A stretch of 64,000 nucleotides of DNA, taken from positions 248,001 through 312,000 of the forward strand of contig NZ_JAAVJH010000004.1 of the NCBI RefSeq assembly GCF_012035195.1. Reading direction: 5' to 3'. Positions 35,262 through 46,610 of this stretch are shown here, in pieces (the first letter of the stretch is position 1; each line of letters starts with the position of its first letter). A program made the position numbers and the translations under genes. The notes under the pieces were generated by a model. It was not told the DNA's origin and did not search any database. It saw only the letters and a program-made list of their open reading frames with translations. Source of the DNA: Sphingomonas corticis (GTDB lineage Bacteria; Pseudomonadota; Alphaproteobacteria; Sphingomonadales; Sphingomonadaceae).

Positions 35262-35548
35262 TGCGCAAGGTGGTGATCGTGTCGGTGCTCGCCTGGGCGA
35301 CCGCGGGCTGCGTGGCGAAGACCGCGTGGAACGTGGCGACCCTGCCGGTGAAGGCCGGCGCTGCCGTCGTCGACGGCGTGACCACCAGCGAGAGGGAACG
35401 CGACGAGAAGTGGGTGCGTCAGCAACGCAAGGCGGAGGAGCGTGAAGCGAAGGAGCGCCGCGCGTGGGAGAAGACGTGCCGCAAGGATCGCGAGCGCTGC
35501 GCGCCCTACGACGGCTATCGCGCGCCGGGCTGGCGCGATGCAAGGTGA
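35258..35548 (+). CDS. Small lipoprotein, function unknown
   Basis: A 95-96-residue protein. Two adjacent ATG codons (35258, 35261) can serve; a GGGGAG ribosome site precedes them. The signal peptide ends in a lipobox-like TAGC (C18 from the first ATG). The mature part begins VAKTAWNVATLPVKAGAAVVDG and continues into a highly charged, probably helical Arg/Glu/Lys region with two cysteines near the end. No function is recognised. It overlaps the phosphodiesterase stop and is in the same operon. Confidence 0.7.
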   Translation: MMRKVVIVSVLAWATAGCVAKTAWNVATLPVKAGAAVVDGVTTSERERDEKWVRQQRKAEEREAKERRAWEKTCRKDRERCAPYDGYRAPGWRDAR

Positions 35549-35556
35549 GCCGCCGT

Positions 35557-35654
35557 TATCCTCCCCGGCACGGCGCGGCAGGTCGAACATGCCCCGCATG
35601 TCCGAGGATCGTCCGGGGGACGATCCGACCTGCCGCGCCGTACTGGGGAGGATA
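35557..35654. repeat. 98-nt compound palindrome able to form a three-way junction
   Basis: The outer arms 35557-35585 and 35626-35654 pair over 29 positions with two mismatches (TATCCTCCCC ... GGGGAGGATA at the base, GCGGCAGGTCG/CGACCTGCCGC at the top). The 40-nt interior contains two further perfect hairpins: ACATGC-CCC-GCATGT (from 35587) and GATCGTCC-GGG-GGACGATC (ending 35625). Such a cloverleaf-like shape is typical of mobile palindromic elements. The following serine hydrolase gene appears to begin inside it. Confidence 0.85.
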
Positions 35655-36818
35655 GTCCTTCTCGCCACCCTCCTCACCGCCTGCGCCCCGCGCACGGCGG
35701 AGGTGCGCGTCGCCTTCGACCGCAACGCCGTCACGAAGGTGGAGGCGCGCGGGCTCGCCGACCGCCGCAGCGGGCGGCGGGTGACGGCGGACGATCCGGT
35801 GCGGATCGCCAGCATCTCCAAGCTGGTCGTCGCGATGGGCGTGATGCGGCTGGTGGAGGCGGGGCGGCTCGACCTCGACGCCGACGTCGCGACGGCGCTC
35901 GGCTGGCGCCTGCGGCACCCCGGCTTTCCCGACGTGCCGGTGACGCTGCGGCTGCTGCTGTCGCATCGCTCGGGCCTGACCGACGCCGCCGACTATGCGA
36001 TCCCGCTCGGCGACACGCTGCGCGCGCGGCTGGCCGACCCGCGGGCGTGGGACGCGAGCCACGCGTCGGGCACCTTCTTCCGCTACACCAACCTCAACTT
36101 CCCCGTCGTCGCGTCGGTGATCGAGCGAGCGACGGGCGAGCGGTTCGATCGCGCGATGGCGCGATGGGTCATCGATCCGCTGAAGCTGGACGCCTGCTTC
36201 AACTGGGCCGCCTGTGCGCCGGATCGCGCCGCGCGCGCGGTGGTGCTGTACCGCGACGACGGCGCGGTCGCGACCGACGACCTGCGCGGCCGCCCGCCCG
36301 CCTGTCCGGTCAACGCGCCGCCGGGAAGCGCGTGTGACCTGTCGCGCTACCGCCCGGGAGAGAACGGCGCGCTCTTCTCGCCGCAGGGCGGGCTGCGCAT
36401 CTCCATGCGAGATCTGGCGACGCTCGGACGCGTGCTGCTGAACGACGGCGACGGCTTCCTCTCGCCCGCTTCGGTGGCGGTGCTGACGACCCCGGTGTGG
36501 ACGTACGACGGCACGAACGGGGTGACGGGGGAGGGCGGGGACGGCGGCTTCTTCTGCCGCTACGCGCTGGCGGTGCAGACGCTGGCGACCGCGCGGGCGG
36601 GGTGCCGCGACGATCCGGTCGGCGACGGCCGTGCGCGGGTGGGCCACGCGGGCGACGCCTACGGCCTGCGGTCCGGTCTGTGGATCGATCGCGCCGCGGG
36701 AACCGGCGTCGCCTTCTTCGCCACCGCCGTGGCCGATGGCGCGCGCGGGCGGCGCAGCGCGTTCAGCCCGGCCGAGGAGCGGCTGATGCGCGGCGCCAGG
36801 CGAGCGAGCGCGCGTTGA
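35589..36818 (+). CDS. Beta-lactamase-family serine hydrolase (lipoprotein), start in a repeat
   Basis: A class C beta-lactamase-type hydrolase of about 409 residues if started at ATG 35589 (35598 also possible). A hydrophobic segment with lipobox LTAC (C32) precedes the domain. Catalytic SISK gives S75 and K78, and FRYTNLNF carries the Tyr-X-Asn element; RVGHAGDAYGLRSG lies near the third motif. Cysteine pairs in the mature part suggest disulfides. No start codon occurs between the palindrome and the hydrophobic segment, so the repeat supplies the start and first residues. The 3' end overlaps the convergent small gene by 56 bp. Confidence 0.75.
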   Translation: MPRMSEDRPGDDPTCRAVLGRIVLLATLLTACAPRTAEVRVAFDRNAVTKVEARGLADRRSGRRVTADDPVRIASISKLVVAMGVMRLVEAGRLDLDADVATALGWRLRHPGFPDVPVTLRLLLSHRSGLTDAADYAIPLGDTLRARLADPRAWDASHASGTFFRYTNLNFPVVASVIERATGERFDRAMARWVIDPLKLDACFNWAACAPDRAARAVVLYRDDGAVATDDLRGRPPACPVNAPPGSACDLSRYRPGENGALFSPQGGLRISMRDLATLGRVLLNDGDGFLSPASVAVLTTPVWTYDGTNGVTGEGGDGGFFCRYALAVQTLATARAGCRDDPVGDGRARVGHAGDAYGLRSGLWIDRAAGTGVAFFATAVADGARGRRSAFSPAEERLMRGARRASAR

Positions 36819-37098
36819 GCGCGTGAAGATCCGCCACGCCCGCCGCCACTGCCGTCCCCAGCGCCACCGCGCGGGCGAGCGCGGCGGCGTCGATATGTCG
36901 ATAGGCGGGGCGGCCCGGCACGTGATCGTACCACCGTCCGCCCACCGCATGGTCCAGCAGGATGCGCTGGAAGCAATGGTCCGCCGATACCGGCCAGCGG
37001 CGGGCGGCGGCGAGCGCCGGCAGCGTCTCGCGCGTCAACGCCAGCCACTCCCGCTCCAGCGCGTTGCGATCGTCCGGCGCGGGCGGATCAGCCTTCAT
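36763..37098 (-). CDS. Conserved hypothetical protein, 111 aa
   Basis: A small protein of 111 residues beginning MKADPPAPDDRNALEREWLA. The core RWPVSADHCFQRILLDHAVGGRWYDHV and a final LNARSLAWR are of a kind I recall from short alphaproteobacterial proteins, sometimes labelled as acetyltransferase-related without support. No catalytic motif is recognised. Its start overlaps the AraC-type gene by 11 bp, so the two are probably cotranscribed; its 3' end overlaps the convergent hydrolase gene. Confidence 0.65.
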   Translation of the reverse strand: MKADPPAPDDRNALEREWLALTRETLPALAAARRWPVSADHCFQRILLDHAVGGRWYDHVPGRPAYRHIDAAALARAVALGTAVAAGVADLHALNARSLAWRRASAAPRPG

Positions 37099-38032
37099 GG
37101 ATGGCGGGCGAGGCGGGATCGACGTGCTGGAGCGCCTGGAACGGGATGCCCAGCGTGCGCAGCCGCGCGACCGCGCTGCCGCGCAGGAAGTCCGCCGGCG
37201 CGCTGAGGAAGCGCCGCGGCGTGGTTCCCAGGAAGTCGTTGGCATCGCGCAGATAGTGCGAGCGGTCGAAGTAGCTCCTGTCGATCTCCCCCGTTCGCCC
37301 CGCCCCGTCCAGCCCGGTTTCGCGCAGGAAGGAGCGCAGGAAGCGGGCGCGCCGCAGCAGCGGCTTGGGCGGAAGGCCGAAGAAGCGCAGCGACAGCCGG
37401 CGCAGCGCCGCGGTGGAGATGCCGAGCCGCTCCGCGGCGGTGGCGATGTCGGGCGCGCCGTCCTCCACCACGATGGCGCCGAACGCCGCGATCAGCGCCT
37501 CCTGCGGGTGCGGCGTGCCGAAGAGCGGCGCCAGGTGGCGGTCGAGGATCGCGGGGATCTCCATGTCCGTGCCCGCGCCGGCCAGCGCGGCGGCCAGGCG
37601 TTCGCCCCAGCCCGTGCCGAACATCGCGCCCACCGGCACCACGCGGTTGTGGAAATCCGCCGCGGAACGCCGCGACGCCAGCCGTCCCCAGCCGAGCGGA
37701 CTGATCCCCGCGCCGATCATCAACCCGCCGCGCGTCTGCGCGTGGATCGGCCGCGTCATCGATCCGTACAGCGCCACCTGCGGGACGGGATCGAAGCGAT
37801 GCCGCCCGATCGTAACGGCCACCGGCCCCGCGTCGATCAGGACGTTCACCATGGCCATCATCGGCAGGAACGGGTCGGCGCGCGGCGCCTCCGCCACCGC
37901 GCCGTAGCAATTGTAGCCCGTCGCGAACGGGGCGAGCGCGGGCGCCGGCGCGAAATAGCGGACACGGGTGCCCGCCGGCATGTCGGGCGCGTCCAGGGGA
38001 GAGGTGGCGGCGACGAACGCGAAACGATCCAT
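37088..38032 (-). CDS. AraC family transcriptional regulator
   Basis: A 314-residue protein. The N-terminal ~200 residues form a ligand-sensing type domain (RVRYFAPAPALAPFATGYNCY at the start). The C-terminal part has the two helix-turn-helix elements of AraC/XylS proteins, the first around TAAERLGISTAALRRLSLRFFG and the second near SHYLRDANDFLGTTPRRFL. Inducer and targets unknown; the lpdA gene lies 14 bp upstream on the same strand but is unlikely to be a specific target. Start at ATG 38032. Confidence 0.82.
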   Translation of the reverse strand: MDRFAFVAATSPLDAPDMPAGTRVRYFAPAPALAPFATGYNCYGAVAEAPRADPFLPMMAMVNVLIDAGPVAVTIGRHRFDPVPQVALYGSMTRPIHAQTRGGLMIGAGISPLGWGRLASRRSAADFHNRVVPVGAMFGTGWGERLAAALAGAGTDMEIPAILDRHLAPLFGTPHPQEALIAAFGAIVVEDGAPDIATAAERLGISTAALRRLSLRFFGLPPKPLLRRARFLRSFLRETGLDGAGRTGEIDRSYFDRSHYLRDANDFLGTTPRRFLSAPADFLRGSAVARLRTLGIPFQALQHVDPASPAIHEG

Positions 38033-38046
38033 CGCCGCGCAACGCC

Positions 38047-39444
<1,398 letters not shown>

Positions 39445-39457
39445 CACTAACCCTTCC

Positions 39458-39480
39458 GTGCTCCGGCGCAGGCCGGAGCG
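39458..39480. repeat. Palindrome, left copy flanking the GIY-YIG gene
   Basis: 23 nt with an 8-bp stem, GCTCCGGC (39460-39467) and GCCGGAGC (39472-39479), loop GCAG. Its sequence is the exact reverse complement of 39851-39873. It lies 6 bp from the stop of the GIY-YIG gene and 13 bp upstream of lpdA. Confidence 0.9.
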
Positions 39481-39486
39481 TTGGCC

Positions 39487-39777
39487 TCACGCACAAACGT
39501 CGGCGAAGAGGTCGCGCCAGTCGGGGTTTCGCTCCTCGATCAGGCGTAACTTCCACGCGCGCTTCCACTTTTTCATCCGGTACTCGCAGGCGCGCGCGTC
39601 CTGGAGATCGTCGAAATATTCGCACCAGACGAGCAGTGTGCAACTCTTGTTGCGCGAATGCCCGCCGATCACCCCGTTGCGATGCTGCCAGGCACGGCGG
39701 GGAAGGTCGCTCGTCACCCCAAGATACGTCTGCCCTCGGCGGTGATTTGCCATCAGGTAGACGCAGCCGGCTTTCAC
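39487..39777 (-). CDS. GIY-YIG family endonuclease-like protein
   Basis: A 96-residue single-domain protein. The GIY-YIG core is seen as VYLMANHRRGQTYLGVTSDLPRRAWQHR, with the first tyrosine in the VYL strand, the second in TYLGV, and the catalytic arginine in LPRRAWQH; a C-terminal VWCEYFDDLQDARACEYRMKKWKR supplies the conserved Glu. It matches the small UPF0213/YhbQ-like branch. Starts at GTG 39777 with GAGG seven bases before. It interrupts the odhB-lpdA operon on the same strand and is bracketed by inverted palindromes, so it may be a mobile cassette. Activity unknown. Confidence 0.88.
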   Translation of the reverse strand: MKAGCVYLMANHRRGQTYLGVTSDLPRRAWQHRNGVIGGHSRNKSCTLLVWCEYFDDLQDARACEYRMKKWKRAWKLRLIEERNPDWRDLFADVCA

Positions 39778-39850
39778 AGCGCCGCCTCGTCGGTGCGCTC
39801 GAGCCTAGGAGATGGCACGACAAGGTCCACAGTCATCGCGCCTTCTCCAG

Positions 39851-39873
39851 CGCTCCGGCCTGCGCCGGAGCAC
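39851..39873. repeat. Palindrome, right copy flanking the GIY-YIG gene
   Basis: Exact reverse complement of 39458-39480: GCTCCGGC (39852-39859), loop CTGC, GCCGGAGC (39864-39871). It lies 74 bp upstream of the GIY-YIG start and 10 bp beyond the odhB stop. Confidence 0.9.
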
Positions 39874-39883
39874 AACGAAACCT

Positions 39884-41143
<1,260 letters not shown>

Positions 41144-41160
41144 TCCTGTCGTCCTTACCA

Positions 41161-41258
41161 CCCCGGCGCACGCCGGGGTCCAGTTACGCGACGCTGCGAT
41201 GGAGCACGCCGCTCAACAACGATCGCCTTCCCAACTGGACCCCGGCCTTCGCCGGGGT
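41161..41258. repeat. Inverted pair of CCCCGGC palindromes between sucA and odhB
   Basis: The 131-bp gap has two hairpins, CCCCGGCG-CA-CGCCGGGG (41161-41178) and ACCCCGGC-CTTC-GCCGGGGT (41239-41258). With their flanks GTCCAGTT and AACTGGAC they are near-exact inverted copies of one 25-nt unit. They probably do not stop transcription fully, since odhB lies downstream of sucA. They resemble the GIY-YIG-flanking palindromes in design but not in sequence. Confidence 0.8.
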
Positions 41259-41274
41259 GGAGGGAAGGTGCCAA

Positions 41275-44241
41275 TCAACTTGCGGCCTTGCCGGCCTTCT
41301 TCACCGTCTCCGCCTCGCGCGTGCGACGGATCTCCTGGCGCACGCTGTGGCCCAGCGCATCGGCGATCAGCGCGCCCTGCTCGGCCTGGTGGCGCTTCAT
41401 CAGGCCGGTCGCCGGGGAGGCGGCGGCGGCGCGGCCGGCGTAGCGCGGGCGCTTCACCGACGCGCCGGCGATGCCCAGCGCCTCCTCGATCAGCGGCTCG
41501 ACGAAGAACCAATAGCCGTTGTTGCGCGGTTCCTCCTGCGCCCACACCACGTCCTCCAGCGCGGGCATGGCGGCGATCCGCCGCGCCAGCGCCTCGGTGG
41601 GGAAGGGGTACAGCTGCTCCACGCGGACGATCTGCGTGCCCTCGTCGCCCGCCGCGTCGCGCGCCTCCATCAGGTCGTAGGCGACCTTGCCGGTGCACAG
41701 CACCAGCCGCGTCGTCTGCGCATCCGCCGCGCCGTTCGGATCGGACAGGATGCGGCGGAAGTGGGTGTCGCCCTGGAAATCGGCCGCGCTCGACACCGCC
41801 GCCTTGTGCCGAAGCAGCGACTTGGGCGTCATCACGATCAGCGGCTTGCGGAAACTCCTGTGCATCTGCCGGCGCAGCAGGTGGAAGTAATTGGCCGGCG
41901 TGGTGCAGTTGGCGACCTGCATATTGTCGCCCGCGCACAATTGCAGGAAGCGCTCCGGCCGTGCCGAGCTGTGCTCCGGCCCCTGGCCCTCGTAGCCGTG
42001 GGGCAGCAGCATGACCAGGCCGTTGGCGCGCAGCCACTTCGCCTCGCCGCTGGCGATGAACTGGTCGATCATGATCTGCGCGCCGTTCACGAAGTCGCCG
42101 AACTGCGCCTCCCACAATACCAGCGTCTTCGGATCGGCAAGCGCGTAGCCGTACTCGAAACCGAGCACGCCATATTCGCTCAAGGGGCTGTCCAGCACCT
42201 CGAAATGCCCGTGCTCGACGTTCCACAGCGGCACGTACTTGTGCTCGTCGTTCTGGTCGACCCACACCGCATGACGCTGCGAGAAGGTGCCGCGGCCGGA
42301 ATCCTGACCCGACAGCCGAACGCCATAGCCCTCCGACAGCAGCGTGCCGAAGGCGAGCGCCTCGCCGGTCGCCCAGTCGAAGTTCTCGCCGGTCGCGAAC
42401 ATCTGCCGCTTGGCGTCCAGCACGCGCGCCAGCGTCTTGTGAATCGCCAGGTCGTCCGGCACCCTCGTCAGCGTGCGGCCGATCGCGTCGAACAGCTTGG
42501 GCTCGACCCCGGTGTCCGCATTACGGCGCGTCGCCTCGGGGTCCTTGGGCGCGGAGAGGCCCGACCAGCGGCCCGCAAACCAATCCGCCTTGTTGGGCTT
42601 GTAGCTGGCGCCGGCCTCGAACTCGCCTTCCAGCAGCGTCGTGAACTGCTTCACGTTGTCGTCGATCCAGGCCTGGTCGATCACCTTCTGCTCGATCAGG
42701 CGCTTGCCGTAGATCTCGCTGACCGGCGGGTGCTGGCGGATCGCCTTGTACATCAGCGGCTGGGTGAAGCCGGGCTCGTCGCCCTCGTTGTGGCCGAAGC
42801 GGCGATAGCACCACATGTCGATCACGACGTCGCGGTGGAATGCCTGGCGATACTCGATCGCGATCTTCGTGGCGAAGGTCACCGCCTCGGGATCGTCGCC
42901 GTTGACGTGGAAGATCGGCGCCTGCACCCCCTTCGCCACGTCCGACGGATAGGGCGAGGAGCGCGCGAACTGCGGGCTCGTCGTGAAACCGATCTGGTTG
43001 TTGATGACGAAGTGGACGCAGCCACCCGTGTTGTAGCCGCGGATGCCGGAGAAGCCGAAGCACTCCCAAACGATCCCCTGCCCGGCGAAGGCGGCGTCGC
43101 CGTGGATCAGGACGGGCAGCGACTTGCAATGATCGGCCAGGTCGCCCGCGATCGTCTGAATGGCGCGCACCTTGCCGAGCACGACGGGGTCCGCCGCCTC
43201 CAGGTGGCTGGGGTTGGCGACCAGCGACATATGCACCTTGTGCCCGTCGAACTCGCGATCGGTGCTGGTGCCGAGGTGATACTTCACGTCGCCCGAGCCG
43301 CCGATGTCGTCGGGATTGGCGCTGCCGCCGGCGAATTCGTGGAAGATGACCCGCAGCGGCTTCGCCATCACGTTGGCCAGCACGTTCAGCCGGCCGCGGT
43401 GGGCCATGCCGAAGACGATCTCGTTGATCCCCGCCGCGCCGCCGTACTTGATGACGCTTTCCAGCGCCGGGATCATCGATTCGCCGCCGTCGAGGCCGAA
43501 GCGCTTCGTGCCGACGTACTTGCGGCCGAGGAACTTCTCCCACTGCTCGGCCTCGACGACCTTGTTCAGGATCGCCTTCTTGCCCTGCGGGGTGAAATCG
43601 ACGCCCTTGTCCTTGCCCTCCATCCGGTCCTGGAGAAAGCGGCGCTCCTCCACGTCGGCGATGTGCATATATTCCAGGCCGACGTTGCCGCAGTAATTGG
43701 CGCGCAGCGTGTCGACGACCTCGCGCACCGTCGCCCATTCCATGCCCAGCGTGCCGCCGAGATAGACCGGACGGTCGATGTCGGCGTCGGAGAAGCCGTG
43801 GTATTCGGTGGTGAGGTCGGCGGGCAGCTCGCGCAGGCCGGACAGGCCCAGTGGGTCGAGATTGGCGGCCAGGTGCCCGCGAACGCGATAGGTGCGGATC
43901 AGCAGCTGCACGCGGATCGCGTCGCCCGCGGCCTTGATGATGTCCGCCTGCGACGGGGCGGGCGCGGCGGCGGCCGGGGCGGGCTTGCCCTTCTGCGGCT
44001 TCGGCGCGGGCTCCATCTGCGTGGGGTCGAGCGCGGCGGTCAGGTCGTCGGTGGTGCTGAGCGGCCAGCGCTCGTTGATCCACGACGGGCCGCGGCCGGC
44101 GCTCTCCAGCCCCTCGAACATCTGCCGCCACTGCGGCTCGACGCTGTCGGGCGACGCCTTGTAGCGCGCGTAGAGCGCGTCGATGAAGGCCGGCGAGACG
44201 CTGCCGGCGACATCCGAGAAATCCTGGCCTTCGTAGCCCAT
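41275..44241 (-). CDS. sucA: 2-oxoglutarate dehydrogenase E1 component
   Basis: TPP-dependent decarboxylase that turns 2-oxoglutarate into succinyl groups on E2. The 988-residue protein is full length. N-terminal SPAFIDALYARYKASPDSV is typical. TPP and substrate segments include MGMAHRGRLNVLANV-like FGMAHRGRLNVLAN (about 272), IHGDAAFAGQG (about 371), the GDDPEAVTFA metal motif (about 447) and CYRRFGHNEGDEPGFTQP (about 481); the C-terminal half has YGVLGFEYGYAL and LLPHGYEGQGPEHSSARPER. Transcribed after sucD across a 147-bp gap with several hairpins. Confidence 0.97.
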   Translation of the reverse strand: MGYEGQDFSDVAGSVSPAFIDALYARYKASPDSVEPQWRQMFEGLESAGRGPSWINERWPLSTTDDLTAALDPTQMEPAPKPQKGKPAPAAAAPAPSQADIIKAAGDAIRVQLLIRTYRVRGHLAANLDPLGLSGLRELPADLTTEYHGFSDADIDRPVYLGGTLGMEWATVREVVDTLRANYCGNVGLEYMHIADVEERRFLQDRMEGKDKGVDFTPQGKKAILNKVVEAEQWEKFLGRKYVGTKRFGLDGGESMIPALESVIKYGGAAGINEIVFGMAHRGRLNVLANVMAKPLRVIFHEFAGGSANPDDIGGSGDVKYHLGTSTDREFDGHKVHMSLVANPSHLEAADPVVLGKVRAIQTIAGDLADHCKSLPVLIHGDAAFAGQGIVWECFGFSGIRGYNTGGCVHFVINNQIGFTTSPQFARSSPYPSDVAKGVQAPIFHVNGDDPEAVTFATKIAIEYRQAFHRDVVIDMWCYRRFGHNEGDEPGFTQPLMYKAIRQHPPVSEIYGKRLIEQKVIDQAWIDDNVKQFTTLLEGEFEAGASYKPNKADWFAGRWSGLSAPKDPEATRRNADTGVEPKLFDAIGRTLTRVPDDLAIHKTLARVLDAKRQMFATGENFDWATGEALAFGTLLSEGYGVRLSGQDSGRGTFSQRHAVWVDQNDEHKYVPLWNVEHGHFEVLDSPLSEYGVLGFEYGYALADPKTLVLWEAQFGDFVNGAQIMIDQFIASGEAKWLRANGLVMLLPHGYEGQGPEHSSARPERFLQLCAGDNMQVANCTTPANYFHLLRRQMHRSFRKPLIVMTPKSLLRHKAAVSSAADFQGDTHFRRILSDPNGAADAQTTRLVLCTGKVAYDLMEARDAAGDEGTQIVRVEQLYPFPTEALARRIAAMPALEDVVWAQEEPRNNGYWFFVEPLIEEALGIAGASVKRPRYAGRAAAASPATGLMKRHQAEQGALIADALGHSVRQEIRRTREAETVKKAGKAAS

Positions 44242-44257
44242 CTTACCACCTCTTTTC

Positions 44258-44392
44258 CCTTCTCCCGCCGGGAGAAGGAGGGGCCCGCCGCCTTGAAGGC
44301 GGTGGGAGGATGAGGGTGAGGCGGCCCCGTCGCCCTCACCCTTCCGCAGCCTCCGGCTGCTCCCTCCCTCTCCCGAGGGAAGAGGGATTTAC
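44258..44392. repeat. Hairpin-rich gap between sucD and sucA
   Basis: Contains CCTTCTCCC-GCC-GGGAGAAGG (44258-44278), GCAGCC-TCC-GGCTGC (44346-44360) and an imperfect CCCTCTCCCGAGGGAAGAGGG near 44372-44392. As both genes are on the minus strand, these stems lie in the intercistronic RNA and could give partial termination or protect the transcript. Confidence 0.6.
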
Positions 44393-45273
44393 TTGTTCAA
44401 CACTTCCAGCAGCGTCGAGCCAAGCTCGGACGGCGATGCCGCCACCTTGATGCCGGCGGCCTCCATGGCCGCGATCTTGTCCTCGGCGCCGCCCTGGCCG
44501 CCGGAGACGATCGCGCCGGCATGACCCATGCGACGACCCGGGGGCGCCGTGCGGCCCGCGATGAAGCCGGCCATCGGCTTGCTTCGCCCGCGCTTTGCCT
44601 CGTCCCGCAGGAACTGCGCCGCTTCCTCTTCGGCGCTGCCGCCGATCTCGCCGATCATGATGATCGATTCGGTCGCGTCGTCGGCCAGGAACAATTCCAG
44701 CACGTCGATGAAATTGGTGCCGTTAACGGGGTCGCCGCCGATGCCGACCGCGGTGGTCTGGCCCAGCCCCGCGTTCGACGTCTGGAACACCGCCTCGTAG
44801 GTCAGCGTGCCCGAGCGGCTGACCACGCCGACCGAGCCCTTCTTGAAGATGTTGCCCGGCATGATGCCGATCTTGCACTCGCCCGGCGTCAGCACGCCCG
44901 GGCAGTTCGGGCCGATCAGCCGCGACCTGGAGCCGCTGAGCGCGCGCTTCACGCGGACCATGTCGAGCACCGGAATGCCCTCGGTGATGCACACGATCAG
45001 CGGCACCTCGGCGTCGATCGCCTCGAGGATCGAATCCGCGGCGAAGGGCGGCGGCACGTACACGACCGAGGCGTCCGCGCCGGTCTTCGTCACCGCCTCG
45101 GCGACGGTGTCGAACAGCGGCAGTCCAAGGTGCGTGCCCCCGCCCTTCCCGGGGGTGACGCCCGCGACCATCTGCGTGCCGTAGTCGAGCGCCGCCTGCG
45201 TGTGGAAGCTGCCCGTGTTGCCGGTCATCCCCTGGGTGATGACCTTGGTGTTCGCATTGACGAGGATGCTCAT
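44389..45273 (-). CDS. sucD: Succinyl-CoA synthetase alpha subunit
   Basis: Catalytic alpha subunit that carries the phosphohistidine. The 294-residue protein has the CoA-binding motif [20 protein letters not shown] at the N-terminus, [16 protein letters not shown], the [15 protein letters not shown] segment and the active-site region [18 protein letters not shown] with the phosphorylated histidine. Its ATG overlaps the stop of the small membrane protein gene (ATGA). The beta subunit gene sucC, its obligate partner, is not in the window. Confidence 0.97.
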   Translation of the reverse strand: MSILVNANTKVITQGMTGNTGSFHTQAALDYGTQMVAGVTPGKGGGTHLGLPLFDTVAEAVTKTGADASVVYVPPPFAADSILEAIDAEVPLIVCITEGIPVLDMVRVKRALSGSRSRLIGPNCPGVLTPGECKIGIMPGNIFKKGSVGVVSRSGTLTYEAVFQTSNAGLGQTTAVGIGGDPVNGTNFIDVLELFLADDATESIIMIGEIGGSAEEEAAQFLRDEAKRGRSKPMAGFIAGRTAPPGRRMGHAGAIVSGGQGGAEDKIAAMEAAGIKVAASPSELGSTLLEVLNK

Positions 45274-45527
45274 ACGACGCCACGTTCCTTGTTAAAGCGG
45301 ATCAGAGCCCAGATCAAAGCGGCGACGTTGCCGCCCCAAAAGGGGATGAACGCGAAGAGAATGAACCCGTGTGGCCCTAAACCTATTGCCTGAAGGAGCA
45401 GAACTGACAAAGCGGACCATCCACCTGCCAGCCAAGCTCCAATGCCCGGTCGCTTCAGCATCAGCGCCACGATCGTAGGTATCATCCCTACGAGGCCGCA
45501 CAGGGCGAAGAAGCCGAGATCAAGCAC
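45270..45527 (-). CDS. Small membrane protein, unknown, between mdh and sucD
   Basis: An 85-residue hydrophobic protein with two to three membrane segments ([49 protein letters not shown] and onward). It starts at GTG 45527, one base after the mdh stop, and its stop overlaps the sucD start by four bases, so it is firmly embedded in the TCA operon and likely translated. No family is recognised. The base composition around it is lower in GC than in its neighbours, which may mean later acquisition. Confidence 0.7.
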   Translation of the reverse strand: MLDLGFFALCGLVGMIPTIVALMLKRPGIGAWLAGGWSALSVLLLQAIGLGPHGFILFAFIPFWGGNVAALIWALIRFNKERGVV

Positions 45528-45528
45528 A

Positions 45529-46610
<1,082 letters not shown>

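Noticed and set aside
39458..39873. Classical insertion sequence around the GIY-YIG gene
   Set aside because: No transposase and no target-site duplication is visible next to the palindromes; only a non-classical cassette remains possible.
44242..44388. Riboswitch between sucD and sucA
   Set aside because: The hairpins are simple palindromes without the conserved core of any riboswitch class I know.
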